A stretch of DNA of 64,000 bases from Comamonadaceae bacterium (GTDB lineage Bacteria > Pseudomonadota > Gammaproteobacteria > Burkholderiales > Burkholderiaceae_C): NCBI GenBank assembly GCA_947373185.1, contig CANBWP010000007.1:1-64000 (forward strand). Direction: 5' to 3'. Under the pieces are notes generated by a model that saw nothing but the letters and a program-made list of their open reading frames with translations, had not been told where the DNA came from and did no database searches. Below are positions 34,373 through 43,973 of the stretch, piece by piece. Position numbers and translations under genes: made by a program. Each line of letters opens with the position of its first letter. Positions within the stretch are counted from its first letter, which is position 1.

Positions 34373-35451
34373 AAACGCCTGTGACTCAGCCAATGACAGC
34401 GGCCATGACGCCCTCCTTTGATGTTCAAGACCGAGGTGGCCCCGCGCAACCTTTGTTGGTGGTGAACGATTTGAAAAAACATTTCCCTGTTCGCGGTGGC
34501 TTCTTTGATCCAGAGAAAAAATTTGTGCATGCTGTGGATGGCATCAGTTTTTCTGTGGCCAAAGGCAAAACCTTGGGCATTGTGGGCGAGTCAGGCTGCG
34601 GCAAGTCGACCACCGCCCGATTGATCGCGCGTTTGATGCCACCTGACAGCGGCAGCATGGTCTTTGATGGGGATGGCGTTGCAGAGTATGGCGGTATTGA
34701 ACTCAAAGAATACCGGCGCAATTTGCAAATGGTTTTTCAAGACTCATTTGCATCGCTCAATCCAAGAATGACCATTGTGGAAACCATTGCCTACGGCCCG
34801 CAAGTGCATGGCATGGCCACAGACACGGCGCTTCAAGAAGCCCGTGATTTGTTGGCCAGGGTAGGATTGGCGCCCGATCAATTTGCCTCCAGATACCCCC
34901 ATGAATTATCGGGTGGTCAGCGCCAGCGTGTGAACATTGCGAGGGCGTTGGCATTTCACCCCCGCATGGTGATCTTGGATGAAGCTGTGGCGGCCTTGGA
35001 CAAGTCTGTTCAAGCGCAGGTTCTCAACCTGTTGCAAGAACTGAAGGCAGAACATCAGTTGACCTACATCTTTATCTCGCATGATTTGCATGTGGTGCAT
35101 TACATCAGCGATGAGGTGATGGTGATGTATTTAGGCCAAGTGGTTGAACGTGGCCCTGTCGAGACCATTTATGGCAACGCGGCACATCCTTACACCCGCG
35201 CATTGTTGTCCGCAGTGCCCTCCATGAACCCCTTGCAGCGCACCCAAAAATCACCTTTGACGGGCGATCCGCCTAACCCCATCAACCCACCAAAGGGTTG
35301 CCGATTTAGAGATCGCTGTGAATTTGCACAAGCCGTGTGCGCAGACAGGTCGCCCGCATTGAATACAGTGAAAGGGCAACGAGAACACGTGGTCGCCTGC
35401 CATATGAATGATGCGCAGTTTGGCGATGTGGTTCAAGGAGCCAAAGCATGA
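34369..35451 (+). CDS. Peptide-type ABC transporter ATP-binding protein (DppF-like)
   Basis: ATPase, 360 residues. Walker A is GESGCGKSTTARL (about 74-86). The signature is LSGGQRQRVNIARAL and Walker B is MVILDEAVAALDKS; the family Oligo_HPY C-terminal domain carries NPPKGCRFRDRCEFAQAVC with its cysteine pair. Walker B reads DEAVAALD, where DEPVSALD is usual; the catalytic glutamate is kept. A 30-residue extension precedes the domain. ATGA overlaps on both sides couple it to the permease and the second ATPase. Confidence 0.9.
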   Translation: MKTPVTQPMTAAMTPSFDVQDRGGPAQPLLVVNDLKKHFPVRGGFFDPEKKFVHAVDGISFSVAKGKTLGIVGESGCGKSTTARLIARLMPPDSGSMVFDGDGVAEYGGIELKEYRRNLQMVFQDSFASLNPRMTIVETIAYGPQVHGMATDTALQEARDLLARVGLAPDQFASRYPHELSGGQRQRVNIARALAFHPRMVILDEAVAALDKSVQAQVLNLLQELKAEHQLTYIFISHDLHVVHYISDEVMVMYLGQVVERGPVETIYGNAAHPYTRALLSAVPSMNPLQRTQKSPLTGDPPNPINPPKGCRFRDRCEFAQAVCADRSPALNTVKGQREHVVACHMNDAQFGDVVQGAKA

Positions 35452-36428
35452 CAGCACCGTTCGTGAGCGTTCAGGATTTGACCGTCCAATTTACAGGTCA
35501 GCGCAAAGCCAGTGCTTTGAATCAAGTGAGCTTTGAGCTCGCCAAAGGTGAAGTCTTGGGCTTGCTGGGAGAGTCGGGCTCTGGCAAGAGTGTCACTTTG
35601 CGAACCCTGATGCGTTTACATCCAGAGCGCACGACCCAAATGGGCGGTGTCGCCCAGGTTGGGGGTCAAGATGTGTTGCAACTCAAAGGGCGCAAGCTCG
35701 ATCAGTACCGTGGCGCCATGGCTTCCATGGTCTTTCAAGAGCCGGGACTTGCGTTTGATCCCGTGTACACCATTGGTCAACAAATGGTGGAGGCCATTCA
35801 AGCGCATGAAGGCGTTGACACCCAAACAGCGTTGCGCCGGTCTTTGCAAATGCTCGAGCGTGTGCAAATTCCACAAGCCAAAAGGCGCTTGGAGGCCTAC
35901 CCGCATGAGCTGTCAGGCGGCATGCGGCAACGTGCCATGATTGCTTTGGCCTTGGTGTGCCGTCCTCAATTGCTGTTGGCAGACGAGCCCACAACCGCCT
36001 TGGATGCCACCGTTCAAATTCAAATTCTGTTGCTCCTGCGTGAGTTGCAAAAAGAAACCGGCATGTCGGTCATTTTTGTGACGCATGACATTGGGGCTGC
36101 CGTGGAAGTGGCAGACCGCATTGCGGTGATGTACGCCGGTCGCATTGTTGAAATGGGTGATGTGGCGCAGATTGTCGCCAAACCTCAGCATCCCTACACG
36201 CAAGGTTTATTGGCCTCGACGGTGAAGGCTGAGGACAAAGGAAAGCCCTTGATGGCCGTGCCTGGCTCGCCCCCCGATTTGGCCAATTTGCCCATGGGTT
36301 GCAGTTTTGCAGCACGCTGTTCACACGCGACGGTGACATGCCAAACGCAGGCCCCCCCCTGCGTGGTCAATGGTGCTTCAAGTTTGGCTTGCTGGCATCC
36401 AGTGTCTGGGTCTGAAGGTGTGAGATGA
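35448..36428 (+). CDS. Peptide-type ABC transporter ATP-binding protein (DppD-like)
   Basis: Second ATPase, 326 residues. Walker A is GESGSGKSVTLR (about 39-50). The signature is LSGGMRQRAMIALAL and Walker B is LLLADEPTTALDATVQIQ; the C-terminal cysteine motif is LPMGCSFAARCSHATVTC. Start and stop both overlap neighbours as ATGA, so ATPase 1, ATPase 2 and the regulator form one translation-coupled block. Confidence 0.9.
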   Translation: MTAPFVSVQDLTVQFTGQRKASALNQVSFELAKGEVLGLLGESGSGKSVTLRTLMRLHPERTTQMGGVAQVGGQDVLQLKGRKLDQYRGAMASMVFQEPGLAFDPVYTIGQQMVEAIQAHEGVDTQTALRRSLQMLERVQIPQAKRRLEAYPHELSGGMRQRAMIALALVCRPQLLLADEPTTALDATVQIQILLLLRELQKETGMSVIFVTHDIGAAVEVADRIAVMYAGRIVEMGDVAQIVAKPQHPYTQGLLASTVKAEDKGKPLMAVPGSPPDLANLPMGCSFAARCSHATVTCQTQAPPCVVNGASSLACWHPVSGSEGVR

Positions 36429-37108
36429 ATCTCCAACTGGCTGTCACGTCGACACGCAGCCGAGGGGGCTTGGCTGAGGAAGTTTGCCGGAAAATTGCAG
36501 ATGACATTGCCATGGGGATTTTTCTGCCCGGGCATCGTTTGGATGAAACTTTGTTGGCCAGTAAATTTCAAGTTTCCCGCACGCCAGTGAGGGAGGCTTT
36601 GAAGCAATTGGCCATCACAGGCTTGGTCGTGTATCGACCCAATCGGGGTTCGGTGGTGGCCGAAATCACACCCGAACAGTTGGACCAAATGTTTGAAGTG
36701 ATCGGCGAGCTCGAGGCGACTTGTGCCAGACACGCAGCCATTCGCATGACAGAACACGAAAGGCAGCGATTGAGTCAATTGCATGCGCAAAGCCGAACGG
36801 CCATCCAAAATCAAGATGCGCAGGGCTATGACGCCATCAACCGTGACTTGCACACGGTCATCATTCATGGCTGCCATAACCCCGTGTTGATTGACATTGT
36901 GCTTGGGTTGCGACATAAAATTTCAAATTTCAGGCGCACTCAATTTCGCAACTTAGAACGCATGTCGGCCTCCTATGAAGAGCACGCTGTCATCGTGGAA
37001 GCTTTGATGGCGCGAGACGTTGTCACCTGTTACAGAGAAATGCGCGGTCATCTTTTGTCGGCACGCAGTGCCGCTGCCTTTGTGTCCCCATCTTGGAGTG
37101 CTTCATGA
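36425..37108 (+). CDS. GntR-family (FCD) regulator inside the importer operon
   Basis: DNA-binding regulator, 227 residues. The winged helix (about 16-82) reads ADDIAMGIFLPGHRLDETLLASKFQVSRTPVREALKQLAITGLVV, ending in NRGSVVAEI. The FCD ligand domain (about 88-215) has RDLHTVIIHGCHNPVL and EEHAVIVEALMARD, with the usual metal-type histidines. It is co-transcribed with the importer and hydrolase, so it probably senses the imported compound. The two GCATGC palindromes before the operon are candidate operators. It is a distant paralogue of the urate-island GntR. Confidence 0.88.
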   Translation: MNLQLAVTSTRSRGGLAEEVCRKIADDIAMGIFLPGHRLDETLLASKFQVSRTPVREALKQLAITGLVVYRPNRGSVVAEITPEQLDQMFEVIGELEATCARHAAIRMTEHERQRLSQLHAQSRTAIQNQDAQGYDAINRDLHTVIIHGCHNPVLIDIVLGLRHKISNFRRTQFRNLERMSASYEEHAVIVEALMARDVVTCYREMRGHLLSARSAAAFVSPSWSAS

Positions 37109-38697
37109 ACCCAATGCTTGGCAAACGCGGCGCTGTTGTGGCGCCTCATTCACTGGCCTCTCAAGCTGGTTTGGATATTTTGCGGGAAGGCGGCAACGCC
37201 ATTGAAGCCACCATTGCAGTGGCTGCGACGCTGGCGGTGGTGTACCCCCACATGACTGGCATTGGCGGAGATGGCTTTTGGTTGATGCACGCGCCAGGCC
37301 AGGCCTTGCAATCGATTGACGCGTGTGGCGCGGCAGGTGCTGGCGTGACGCGTGAGTTGTATGGCAACATGGCCAGCATTCCATGGCGCGGCCCCTTGGC
37401 GGCCAACACAGTGGCTGGCACCATTTCAGGCTGGGGCGCTGCCTTTGCCTACAGCCAAGCCCATTGGGGCGGCAAACTTCCTTTTGCCAGATTATTGGAC
37501 AGTGCCATTGAATATGCCCGCAGCGGCTTTCCTGTGACGCACAGCCAGGAAGCCAATACGCGAAACAAATTGCCTGAGTTGCAAATGCAGCCGGGGTTTG
37601 CCAAAGCGTTTTTAAATGAGCAGGCACAAGTTCCGAAGTATGGCGACTGGCATTCATTTCCCAGCTTGGCCGCTACTTTGGCGCAACTGGCCAAAGCGGG
37701 GGCCGATGATTTTTATCGCGGTGAATTGGCGCAGCAAATCGCCAAAGATTTGTCTGCTGTCGGCAGCCCCATCACCTTGTCGGATTTGAATCATCATCAG
37801 GCTCAAATCAAGGCGCCATTGTCTTTGCGTTTGTCGGATGCCACTGTTTACAACATGGCCCCCCCGACACAAGGCTTGGCGTCTTTGCTCATCTTAGGTG
37901 TCTTCGATCGCATCCGCCAAAAGGGCTGGAATCCAGACAATTTGGAAGGCATTCACGCCTTGGTCGAAGCGACCAAACAAGCGTTCATGGTGCGGGATCG
38001 GTATGTGACCGATCCAGACGCCATGGGCAAAGACCCTCTTGAATTGTTGACACAAGAAGTGGTCGATCGATTGGCAAGCCATGTGCCCCTCGACAAAGCC
38101 AGCCCCTGGCCTGCGCCAAATTCTGACGGCGATACAACATGGATGGGCGTGGTGGACCAGCAGGGCAGGGCCGTCAGCATGATTCAAAGCATCTACTTTG
38201 AGTTTGGCAGTGGCGTGGTTCTACCAGAAAGTGGCTTTTGGTGGCAAAACCGCGGTTGTTCATTTGATTTGCAGCCAGGAAAACTGCGCAGCTTGGTGCC
38301 TGGCCGTAAACCTTTTCACACCTTGAATCCTGCCATGGCGCAGTTGGACGATGGCCGTTTGTTGGTCTACGGCACCATGGGCGGTGAAGGCCAACCGCAA
38401 ACCCAAGCCGCCGTCTTTTCTCGATACGTCTGGGGTGGGCACAACGTGCGCTCTGCCGTGGCAGCGCCAAGGTGGCTGTTGGGACGAACTTGGGCTGAGC
38501 AAAGCACCAGCTTGAAACTCGAGTCGAGATTTTCTGCCGATATTGTGCAAGGCCTCAAAACCATGGGGCACCCTGTTGAAGTGGTGTCCGATTTTGACGA
38601 ACGCATGGGTCATGCTGGTGCCCTGGTGCTTCACCCTGGCGGTTTGATTGAGGGCGGCGAAGATCCTCGAAGTGATGGATCGGTCGCCGCCTGGTGA
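37105..38697 (+). CDS. Gamma-glutamyltransferase-like Ntn hydrolase
   Basis: Self-cleaving Ntn hydrolase of the GGT superfamily, 530 residues. N-terminal family motifs are GGNAIEATIAVAATLAVVYPHMTGIGGDGFWL (29-60). The expected nucleophile is Thr344 in DGDTTWMGVVD, followed by IQSIYFEFGSGVVLPESG. There is no signal peptide, whereas true GGTs are usually periplasmic, so it acts on an imported substrate. Two readings are open: an intracellular gamma-glutamyl hydrolase, or an oxamate amidohydrolase like HpxW of the Klebsiella urate pathway, which has this fold and size. The start overlaps the gntR stop as ATGA. Confidence 0.85.
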   Translation: MNPMLGKRGAVVAPHSLASQAGLDILREGGNAIEATIAVAATLAVVYPHMTGIGGDGFWLMHAPGQALQSIDACGAAGAGVTRELYGNMASIPWRGPLAANTVAGTISGWGAAFAYSQAHWGGKLPFARLLDSAIEYARSGFPVTHSQEANTRNKLPELQMQPGFAKAFLNEQAQVPKYGDWHSFPSLAATLAQLAKAGADDFYRGELAQQIAKDLSAVGSPITLSDLNHHQAQIKAPLSLRLSDATVYNMAPPTQGLASLLILGVFDRIRQKGWNPDNLEGIHALVEATKQAFMVRDRYVTDPDAMGKDPLELLTQEVVDRLASHVPLDKASPWPAPNSDGDTTWMGVVDQQGRAVSMIQSIYFEFGSGVVLPESGFWWQNRGCSFDLQPGKLRSLVPGRKPFHTLNPAMAQLDDGRLLVYGTMGGEGQPQTQAAVFSRYVWGGHNVRSAVAAPRWLLGRTWAEQSTSLKLESRFSADIVQGLKTMGHPVEVVSDFDERMGHAGALVLHPGGLIEGGEDPRSDGSVAAW

Positions 38698-38699
38698 GT

Positions 38700-38725
38700 G
38701 AAGATCTTTGGCATCAAAGATCTTC
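38700..38725 (+). terminator. Hairpin after the GGT-like gene
   Basis: A perfect 11-bp stem (38700-38710 with 38715-38725) and a GCAT loop three bases after the stop. It is followed by TGAGTTACTTTTT, a late T-run, so termination of the importer operon is likely but not certain. It also lies at the 3' end of the convergent M16 gene. Confidence 0.6.
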
Positions 38726-38729
38726 TGAG

Positions 38730-41486
38730 TTACTTTTTGGCCGCAGCGGCAAAGTCGCCCGCATAGACATTCAGAAACTTGGCTGGGTCCAATGTTTTGC
38801 GAATGACGGCATTCACTTCTTCCAAGGTGGTGGCCTCAATTTGCGCATCGACCTTCTCTACAAATGCCAGTGTGCGATTGGCGGCCGTTTGTGCCACATG
38901 GCCTGCAGCCAAGGCACGGTCTTGTGCGCGGCTGATCTTGCGTTCTTCTTGCCAGCCTTTCTTGGCGTCGGCCAATTCTTCTGCCGTGATGCCATCCTTC
39001 ACAAAGCGCGCCAATTCTTCTTCTACGCCGGCTTTGAGTTTGGCCAGATTTTGGGGGGCATAAATGGCATAGAGAACCCACATGCCGGACGGCTCAAACG
39101 AGCTGGCGCTGAGCTGGCTGCCCGCGCCGTAGCTCAAGCCATCTTTTTGACGCAGACGGTCTAGCAGGCGTGATTTCACGCCGCCGCCCAGCACACGGTT
39201 GGCCAATTGCAAAGGCACAAATTCTGTTTGAGTGTCTTGCAAAGCCAATGGCAGGCCGCTTAAGAAAAATGCATTGGCTTTGTCAGGTGCTTCCAACTGA
39301 ACGGCGCCTGGTTTGGCGAGCTTGGTTTCAGCCTTCAAGCGGGTATAGGGTTTTGTGCTTTTCCAATCACCAAAGAGTTGTGTCAATTGTGTTTGAACAG
39401 CGTTGCTGTCGAAGTCGCCAACCAACGCAAATTCACTGTGGTTCGCGCCGTAGTAAATGCTGTGGAATTGCTTTATTTGCTCCAGCTTGGCCGCTTTGAT
39501 TGCCGCAATCGATTCGTCCAGGCTGCGTGCAGCGCGAATGTCGCCTTTCTTGTACACATCCAAAGCCAGTGACATGGCTTGTGAGCCCATCGCGTTGGGT
39601 TCGCTGCGCTGGCTCTCTAGGCTGGCAGTACTTTCCTGGACCAAGAGGTCAAACTCTTTGGCGGCCAATGTGGGCTTGCGCAAAATGTCTCGAATCAAGT
39701 TCAGCACATCGGGCAAATTCTTGCGCAGAGAGTCGAAGCGAACGGTCACGGTTTGACCGCCACCACTGACTTCTATCTGGGTTTTCAATTCATCCAATTT
39801 GGCTGAAATTTCAGAGCGTTGCAAATTGCCTGCTCCGCGCATCAACAAATTGGCAGTGAGGTTTGATGGGGTGGCTTGGTTGAACAAGGATGCTTCGTCG
39901 CCAAAGCGCAGGGTGAAGTAGCCGCTGACGGTTTCGCCGCGCGTTTTCTTCGGCGTGAAAATGAGTTTCATGCCATTGGCCAGAGTCAAACGCTGCGTGC
40001 GCTTTTCAATGTTGGCGGGGCTGATGTCAAATACTTCGCCTTCACTGGCCGCCGCTTTGCCTTTGTAGTTGGCCACCAGCTTGGCGACATCGACGGCTTC
40101 CGGTAATTTGCTGCGATCAGGGGTGGTGGTTGGGATAAATTGTCCCAAGGTGCGATTGCTTTCTTTGAAGTAGTTGGCAGCCACATTTTGCAGGTCGGCC
40201 ACTGTGAGATTTTCAATGCGATCACGTTGCAAAAAGAACAAGCGCCAGTCGCCGTTGGCAATGGACTCGGACAGTTGAATGGCCAATTTTTGCGGGTCAT
40301 TGATGGTCTTGTCGATGTCGCTTAACTGGCTGGCTTTGGCGCGTTTGAGTTCTTCCTCGGTCACAGGTTTCTTGGCAAGTCCTTCGATTTCTTGCAGCAT
40401 CACCTTGCGAGCTTCAGCCAAGTTCTGGGTTTTGCTCAGCTCAGCCATGAAGACCACGTAGCCGCGCTCGGCTAAGTCAAAGTTCCATGGGCTGACATTG
40501 ACCGCCAACTTTTTTTCAACCAAATTTTTGTGCAGTCGGCCGTTGGGTGTGCCCGCTAAAACTTCACTCAGTGCCGCCATGGCGGCCGAGTCAAGGTGGC
40601 TGCCAGCCGCCGTGTGATACAGAACCGCAGACAACTGAGTGTCGCCTGTGCGGCGCACCGTGACTTCACGCGTGCCATCTTGGGCCGGGTCTTGTGTGTA
40701 GGTGGGCGCGATGATGCGACTGGGTTTGGGCAGGGCGCCAAACACTTGCTGAATCAAAGCCAGCGTATTGCCCGCTTCAAATTTACCGGCGACCAACAAG
40801 ACGGCATTGTCGGGTTGGTAGTACTTGCGATAAAAGTTTTGCAAGTTTTCGATCTTGACATTTTCAACGTCGGTGCGGGCGCCAATGGTGCTCTTGCCGT
40901 AGTTGTGCCAGTCAAAGGCCGCGGCGGCCATGCGCTGCCAAAGCGACATGTGGGGGTTGTTTTCGCCACTCTCCATTTCATTGCGCACCACTGAAAATTC
41001 AGTGTCCAAATCTTTGCGTGCAATGGTGCTGTTGACCATGCGATCGGCTTCCATTTCCAGCGCCCATTTCAGGTTCTCTGGATTGGCTGGAAAGGTTTCG
41101 AAATAATTGGTACGGTCGTAAAAAGTGGTGCCATTGAAGTTCATGCCGCGCTTGCCCAGCTCTTGCATGATGTTGCCGCGGGAGGGCGTACCTTTGAACA
41201 CCATGTGCTCTAGCAGGTGGGCCATGCCCGTCTCGCCATAGTTTTCATGGCGACTGCCTACCAAGTACGTGATGTTGACGGTTGTGGTTGGCTTGGAGGC
41301 ATCGGGTGCCAGCAAAACCCGAAGGCCATTGGGCAATCGAAATTCTGAAATGCCTTCTACGGTGCTGCTTGCTTGAAGTCCTGCCAAGCTGTTGATGCTT
41401 TGGGGCGCTGCGGTTTGTGCTTGCCCCCATGTGGGAAGGAGCAGCGCAGCGCAAATGATTGAAATTTGAAAATAGCGTGGTCGCAT
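38730..41486 (-). CDS. Periplasmic M16-family zinc protease (pitrilysin type)
   Basis: Secreted or periplasmic metalloprotease, 918 residues with a signal peptide (1-23, ending QAQ). The inverted zinc motif H90-L-L-E-H94 and the downstream glutamate in RNEMESGENNP mark an active N-terminal half. A second, inactive M16 half runs from about residue 480. It resembles bacterial insulinase-like proteases of the PqqL/processing peptidase group. It is a single-gene unit, convergent with the GGT-like gene and divergent from the orphan BMP protein. Substrate unknown. Confidence 0.9.
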   Translation of the reverse strand: MRPRYFQISIICAALLLPTWGQAQTAAPQSINSLAGLQASSTVEGISEFRLPNGLRVLLAPDASKPTTTVNITYLVGSRHENYGETGMAHLLEHMVFKGTPSRGNIMQELGKRGMNFNGTTFYDRTNYFETFPANPENLKWALEMEADRMVNSTIARKDLDTEFSVVRNEMESGENNPHMSLWQRMAAAAFDWHNYGKSTIGARTDVENVKIENLQNFYRKYYQPDNAVLLVAGKFEAGNTLALIQQVFGALPKPSRIIAPTYTQDPAQDGTREVTVRRTGDTQLSAVLYHTAAGSHLDSAAMAALSEVLAGTPNGRLHKNLVEKKLAVNVSPWNFDLAERGYVVFMAELSKTQNLAEARKVMLQEIEGLAKKPVTEEELKRAKASQLSDIDKTINDPQKLAIQLSESIANGDWRLFFLQRDRIENLTVADLQNVAANYFKESNRTLGQFIPTTTPDRSKLPEAVDVAKLVANYKGKAAASEGEVFDISPANIEKRTQRLTLANGMKLIFTPKKTRGETVSGYFTLRFGDEASLFNQATPSNLTANLLMRGAGNLQRSEISAKLDELKTQIEVSGGGQTVTVRFDSLRKNLPDVLNLIRDILRKPTLAAKEFDLLVQESTASLESQRSEPNAMGSQAMSLALDVYKKGDIRAARSLDESIAAIKAAKLEQIKQFHSIYYGANHSEFALVGDFDSNAVQTQLTQLFGDWKSTKPYTRLKAETKLAKPGAVQLEAPDKANAFFLSGLPLALQDTQTEFVPLQLANRVLGGGVKSRLLDRLRQKDGLSYGAGSQLSASSFEPSGMWVLYAIYAPQNLAKLKAGVEEELARFVKDGITAEELADAKKGWQEERKISRAQDRALAAGHVAQTAANRTLAFVEKVDAQIEATTLEEVNAVIRKTLDPAKFLNVYAGDFAAAAKK

Positions 41487-41603
41487 AAAACTTCTTTGAA
41501 GGGAAGAAAAGGAACTTTATACACCTGCTTTAGAATACCGTCCGAATGCCCGCGTACCGGAGGGTGTTTATTTTTTCAACCCGGTGCCATGTAGAGGACT
41601 ACC

Positions 41604-42749
41604 ATGTACAAAAACCTCGCAGCCGTGCTCGCGGCCGCTTGTTTATTCACGCCCTTTCATTTGCTTGCTGCTGATGCTGCACAGTCAAATCTTAAAACGC
41701 ACAACCCAATAACGTCCAACCCAATAACGTCCAACCCATTCGCCACGGCCCCTGCCAAAGCTGCTTTTGTGTATGTGACGCCAGTCTTTGATGCGGGCTG
41801 GACGCATCAACACGATGAGGGTAGAAAGGCCGTCGAAAAAGCCTTGGGAAGCAGCGTCAAAACCACCGTGGTTGACAACGTGGCCGAGGGTGCCGACGCA
41901 GAGCGTGTGGTGCGCGATTTGGCGCAGCAAGGCCATGACATCATTTTCACGACCAGCTTTGGCTACATGGAGCCCACCCTCAAGGTGGCCAAAGAGTTTC
42001 CGAATGTGAAGTTTGAGTCCATCACGGGTTACAAGACCGATGTCAACGTGGCCGTGGCCAACGCCCGTTATTACGAGGGTCGTTTTTTGGCCGGTGTGGC
42101 GGCAGGTCGCATGACGCAAACCAATGTGGCAGGCTATGTGGCAGGCTTTCCCATTCCCGAGGTGCTTCAAGGCTTGAATGCGTTCACCTTGGGCATGCGC
42201 TCGGTCAATCCCAAAGCGCAAGTCAAAGTGGTTTGGCTCAATGCCTGGTTTGATCCAGCCAAGGAACGAGACGCAGCCATGACCTTGTTCAATCAGTCGG
42301 TGGATGTCATCACCTTTCACAGTGCGACCAATGCGGTCATGGTGGCCGCCCAAGAGCGCGGCAAGATGGCCATTGCGTATCACTCTGACATGCGCAAAGT
42401 GGCACCCGATGCACAGCTCTTGGCTGTGACCCACGAATGGGGCAGCTATTACACCCAGCGCGTGCAAGCCTTGCAAAAAGGGCAGTGGCGCGCTGGCACT
42501 GTGTGGGGCGGCCTCAAAGAGGGCATGGTCCGAGTCGGCAGTTTTGGCCCCAAGCTTTCACCCAAAGTGAAAGCCGAAATAATGCAATTGCAAAAGGACT
42601 TGGTGCTAGGCAGAAAGCAAGTCTTTGAAGGCCCCCTGTCAGACAATGAAGGCAAGGAAGTCGTGGCGGCAGGTCAAAAAATGAGCGACCCTCAAATTTT
42701 GAACATGAACTTCCTGGCGGCGGGTGTTATGGGCAAGATCAACCCCTGA
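41604..42749 (+). CDS. Orphan BMP-family substrate-binding protein
   Basis: Second BMP/PnrA-type binding protein, 381 residues, clearly a paralogue of the lipoprotein at 29469. Shared wording includes TSFGYMEPTLKVAKEF, ITGYKTDVNVAVANARYYEGRFLAGVAAG and VVWLNAWFDPAKE. It has a Sec signal peptide ending LLAADA and no lipobox, so it is a soluble periplasmic protein. GAGG precedes the ATG. No permease or ATPase lies next to it, so it may share the importer at 25922-29425 or act as a sensor. The mature N-terminus carries a duplicated NPITS. Confidence 0.88.
   Translation: MYKNLAAVLAAACLFTPFHLLAADAAQSNLKTHNPITSNPITSNPFATAPAKAAFVYVTPVFDAGWTHQHDEGRKAVEKALGSSVKTTVVDNVAEGADAERVVRDLAQQGHDIIFTTSFGYMEPTLKVAKEFPNVKFESITGYKTDVNVAVANARYYEGRFLAGVAAGRMTQTNVAGYVAGFPIPEVLQGLNAFTLGMRSVNPKAQVKVVWLNAWFDPAKERDAAMTLFNQSVDVITFHSATNAVMVAAQERGKMAIAYHSDMRKVAPDAQLLAVTHEWGSYYTQRVQALQKGQWRAGTVWGGLKEGMVRVGSFGPKLSPKVKAEIMQLQKDLVLGRKQVFEGPLSDNEGKEVVAAGQKMSDPQILNMNFLAAGVMGKINP
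41702..41731 (+). repeat. 15-bp tandem duplication in the orphan BMP gene
   Basis: CAACCCAATAACGTC occurs twice in tandem (41702-41716 and 41717-41731), followed by a partial third copy. It encodes the NPITS repeat just after the signal peptide and keeps the frame. Confidence 0.9.
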
Positions 42750-42783
42750 AGCGGGCAGGCCTGGTGCTGTCAACAAAAGTGCA

Positions 42784-42816
42784 GGGAGAGGCTCAGGCTG
42801 AGCCAGCCTCCCTTTT
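42784..42816 (+). terminator. Intrinsic terminator after the orphan BMP gene
   Basis: GGGAG (42784-42788) pairs with CTCCC (42808-42812) around an inner GGCTCA/TGAGCC stem with a three-base loop, then four T. It lies 35 bases after the stop, just before the convergent Bug gene end. Confidence 0.75.
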
Positions 42817-42825
42817 GTGGCGGTC

Positions 42826-43797
42826 TCAGGTATCGAGCTGAATGTTGCGCGCTTTGGCCAGTTGCGACCAACGGGCCAAGTCGGCTTTCATGTAGGCCGC
42901 AAACTCCGCTGGTTTCATGGGCATCAACTCAACGGCTTCAGAGCTCAGTTTTTCTTTGAAGTCGGCTTGAGCCAACACATTCAGCAAGGCATCGTTGAGG
43001 GTTTTCACAATGGGCGCAGGCATGTTGGCTGGGCCGACAATGCCGTACCACTGCTGCGCATCAAAACCCTTCAGACCCGCTTCTTCCAAGGTGGGAATGT
43101 CTTTGACTTGGGGGTGACGTTTGGCACCCGTGACAGCGATGGCTCGAATACGCCCGCTGCGAATGTGCGGCAGGGCTGCAGCCAAGCCGGGGAACATCAT
43201 TTGGGTTTGCCCACCAATCAAGTCGGTGATGGCCGGTGCAATGCCGCGGTAGGGGATGTGCACCATGAAGCTGTTGGTCTGTAATTTGAACAACTCTGCC
43301 GTCAAGTGCGTCAAGGAACCAGCGCCGGCAGAGCCGTAAGACAGCCGACCAGGATTTTGCTTCACGTACTCCAGAAACGCCTTGATGTTTTGCGGTGGCA
43401 AGCTGGTGTTGATGCACAGCACATTGGGCGTCGAGCCAATCATGCCGATGGGGGTGAAATCTTTCTCGGCGTCATAGGGTAATTTGCGCGTGGCTGGGGC
43501 TGTGCCGTGGGTGGCCACATACCCTTGCATGAGGGTGTAGCCGTCGGGGGCAGAACGTGCCGTATTTTGGGACGCAATCACGCCGCCGCCGCCGCCCACG
43601 TTATCGACCACCACCGGTTGACCCAATACTTTGGCCAAACGCTCGCAGACAGCGCGGCCCACCATGTCGGAGCCCCCACCTGCAGCGACGGGCACAATGA
43701 AGCGAATGGGCTTGTTGGGATAGGCAGTCTGAGCCAAACTCAGGCCAGGCAGGCCCAGTAAGGCAGGGGTGGCTTGGAGCAGGGTGCGTCTTTTCAT
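42826..43797 (-). CDS. Bug/TctC-family periplasmic binding protein 1
   Basis: Tripartite tricarboxylate transporter-type binding protein, 323 residues, with a Tat/Sec-like signal (MKRRTLLQATPALLG...LAQ, 1-23). Family motifs are YPNKPIRFIVPVAAGGGSDMVGRAV (26-50), NVGGGGGVIASQ, APDGYTLM and GPANMPAPIVKTLNDAL. Bug proteins bind carboxylates or amides. They are greatly expanded in Burkholderiales, so many, like this one, have no TctA/TctB neighbours. The ligand is unknown. Confidence 0.9.
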   Translation of the reverse strand: MKRRTLLQATPALLGLPGLSLAQTAYPNKPIRFIVPVAAGGGSDMVGRAVCERLAKVLGQPVVVDNVGGGGGVIASQNTARSAPDGYTLMQGYVATHGTAPATRKLPYDAEKDFTPIGMIGSTPNVLCINTSLPPQNIKAFLEYVKQNPGRLSYGSAGAGSLTHLTAELFKLQTNSFMVHIPYRGIAPAITDLIGGQTQMMFPGLAAALPHIRSGRIRAIAVTGAKRHPQVKDIPTLEEAGLKGFDAQQWYGIVGPANMPAPIVKTLNDALLNVLAQADFKEKLSSEAVELMPMKPAEFAAYMKADLARWSQLAKARNIQLDT

Positions 43798-43973
43798 GGG
43801 GTCTCTCTCAGAGGTCTTGTTCGGGGAAAGTTTAGCCCAGACCCTGGTCGTTGGTGGTCAAGGTCGGCACTTAAGCCTTGAATTCTTCTCACAATCCCCA
43901 TGATTTGTCCCTTTCGAGGCAGAGCACTTTACAATGCCAAGCTGAATTCAAAGACTGTTGGAGAGACTGAGCG

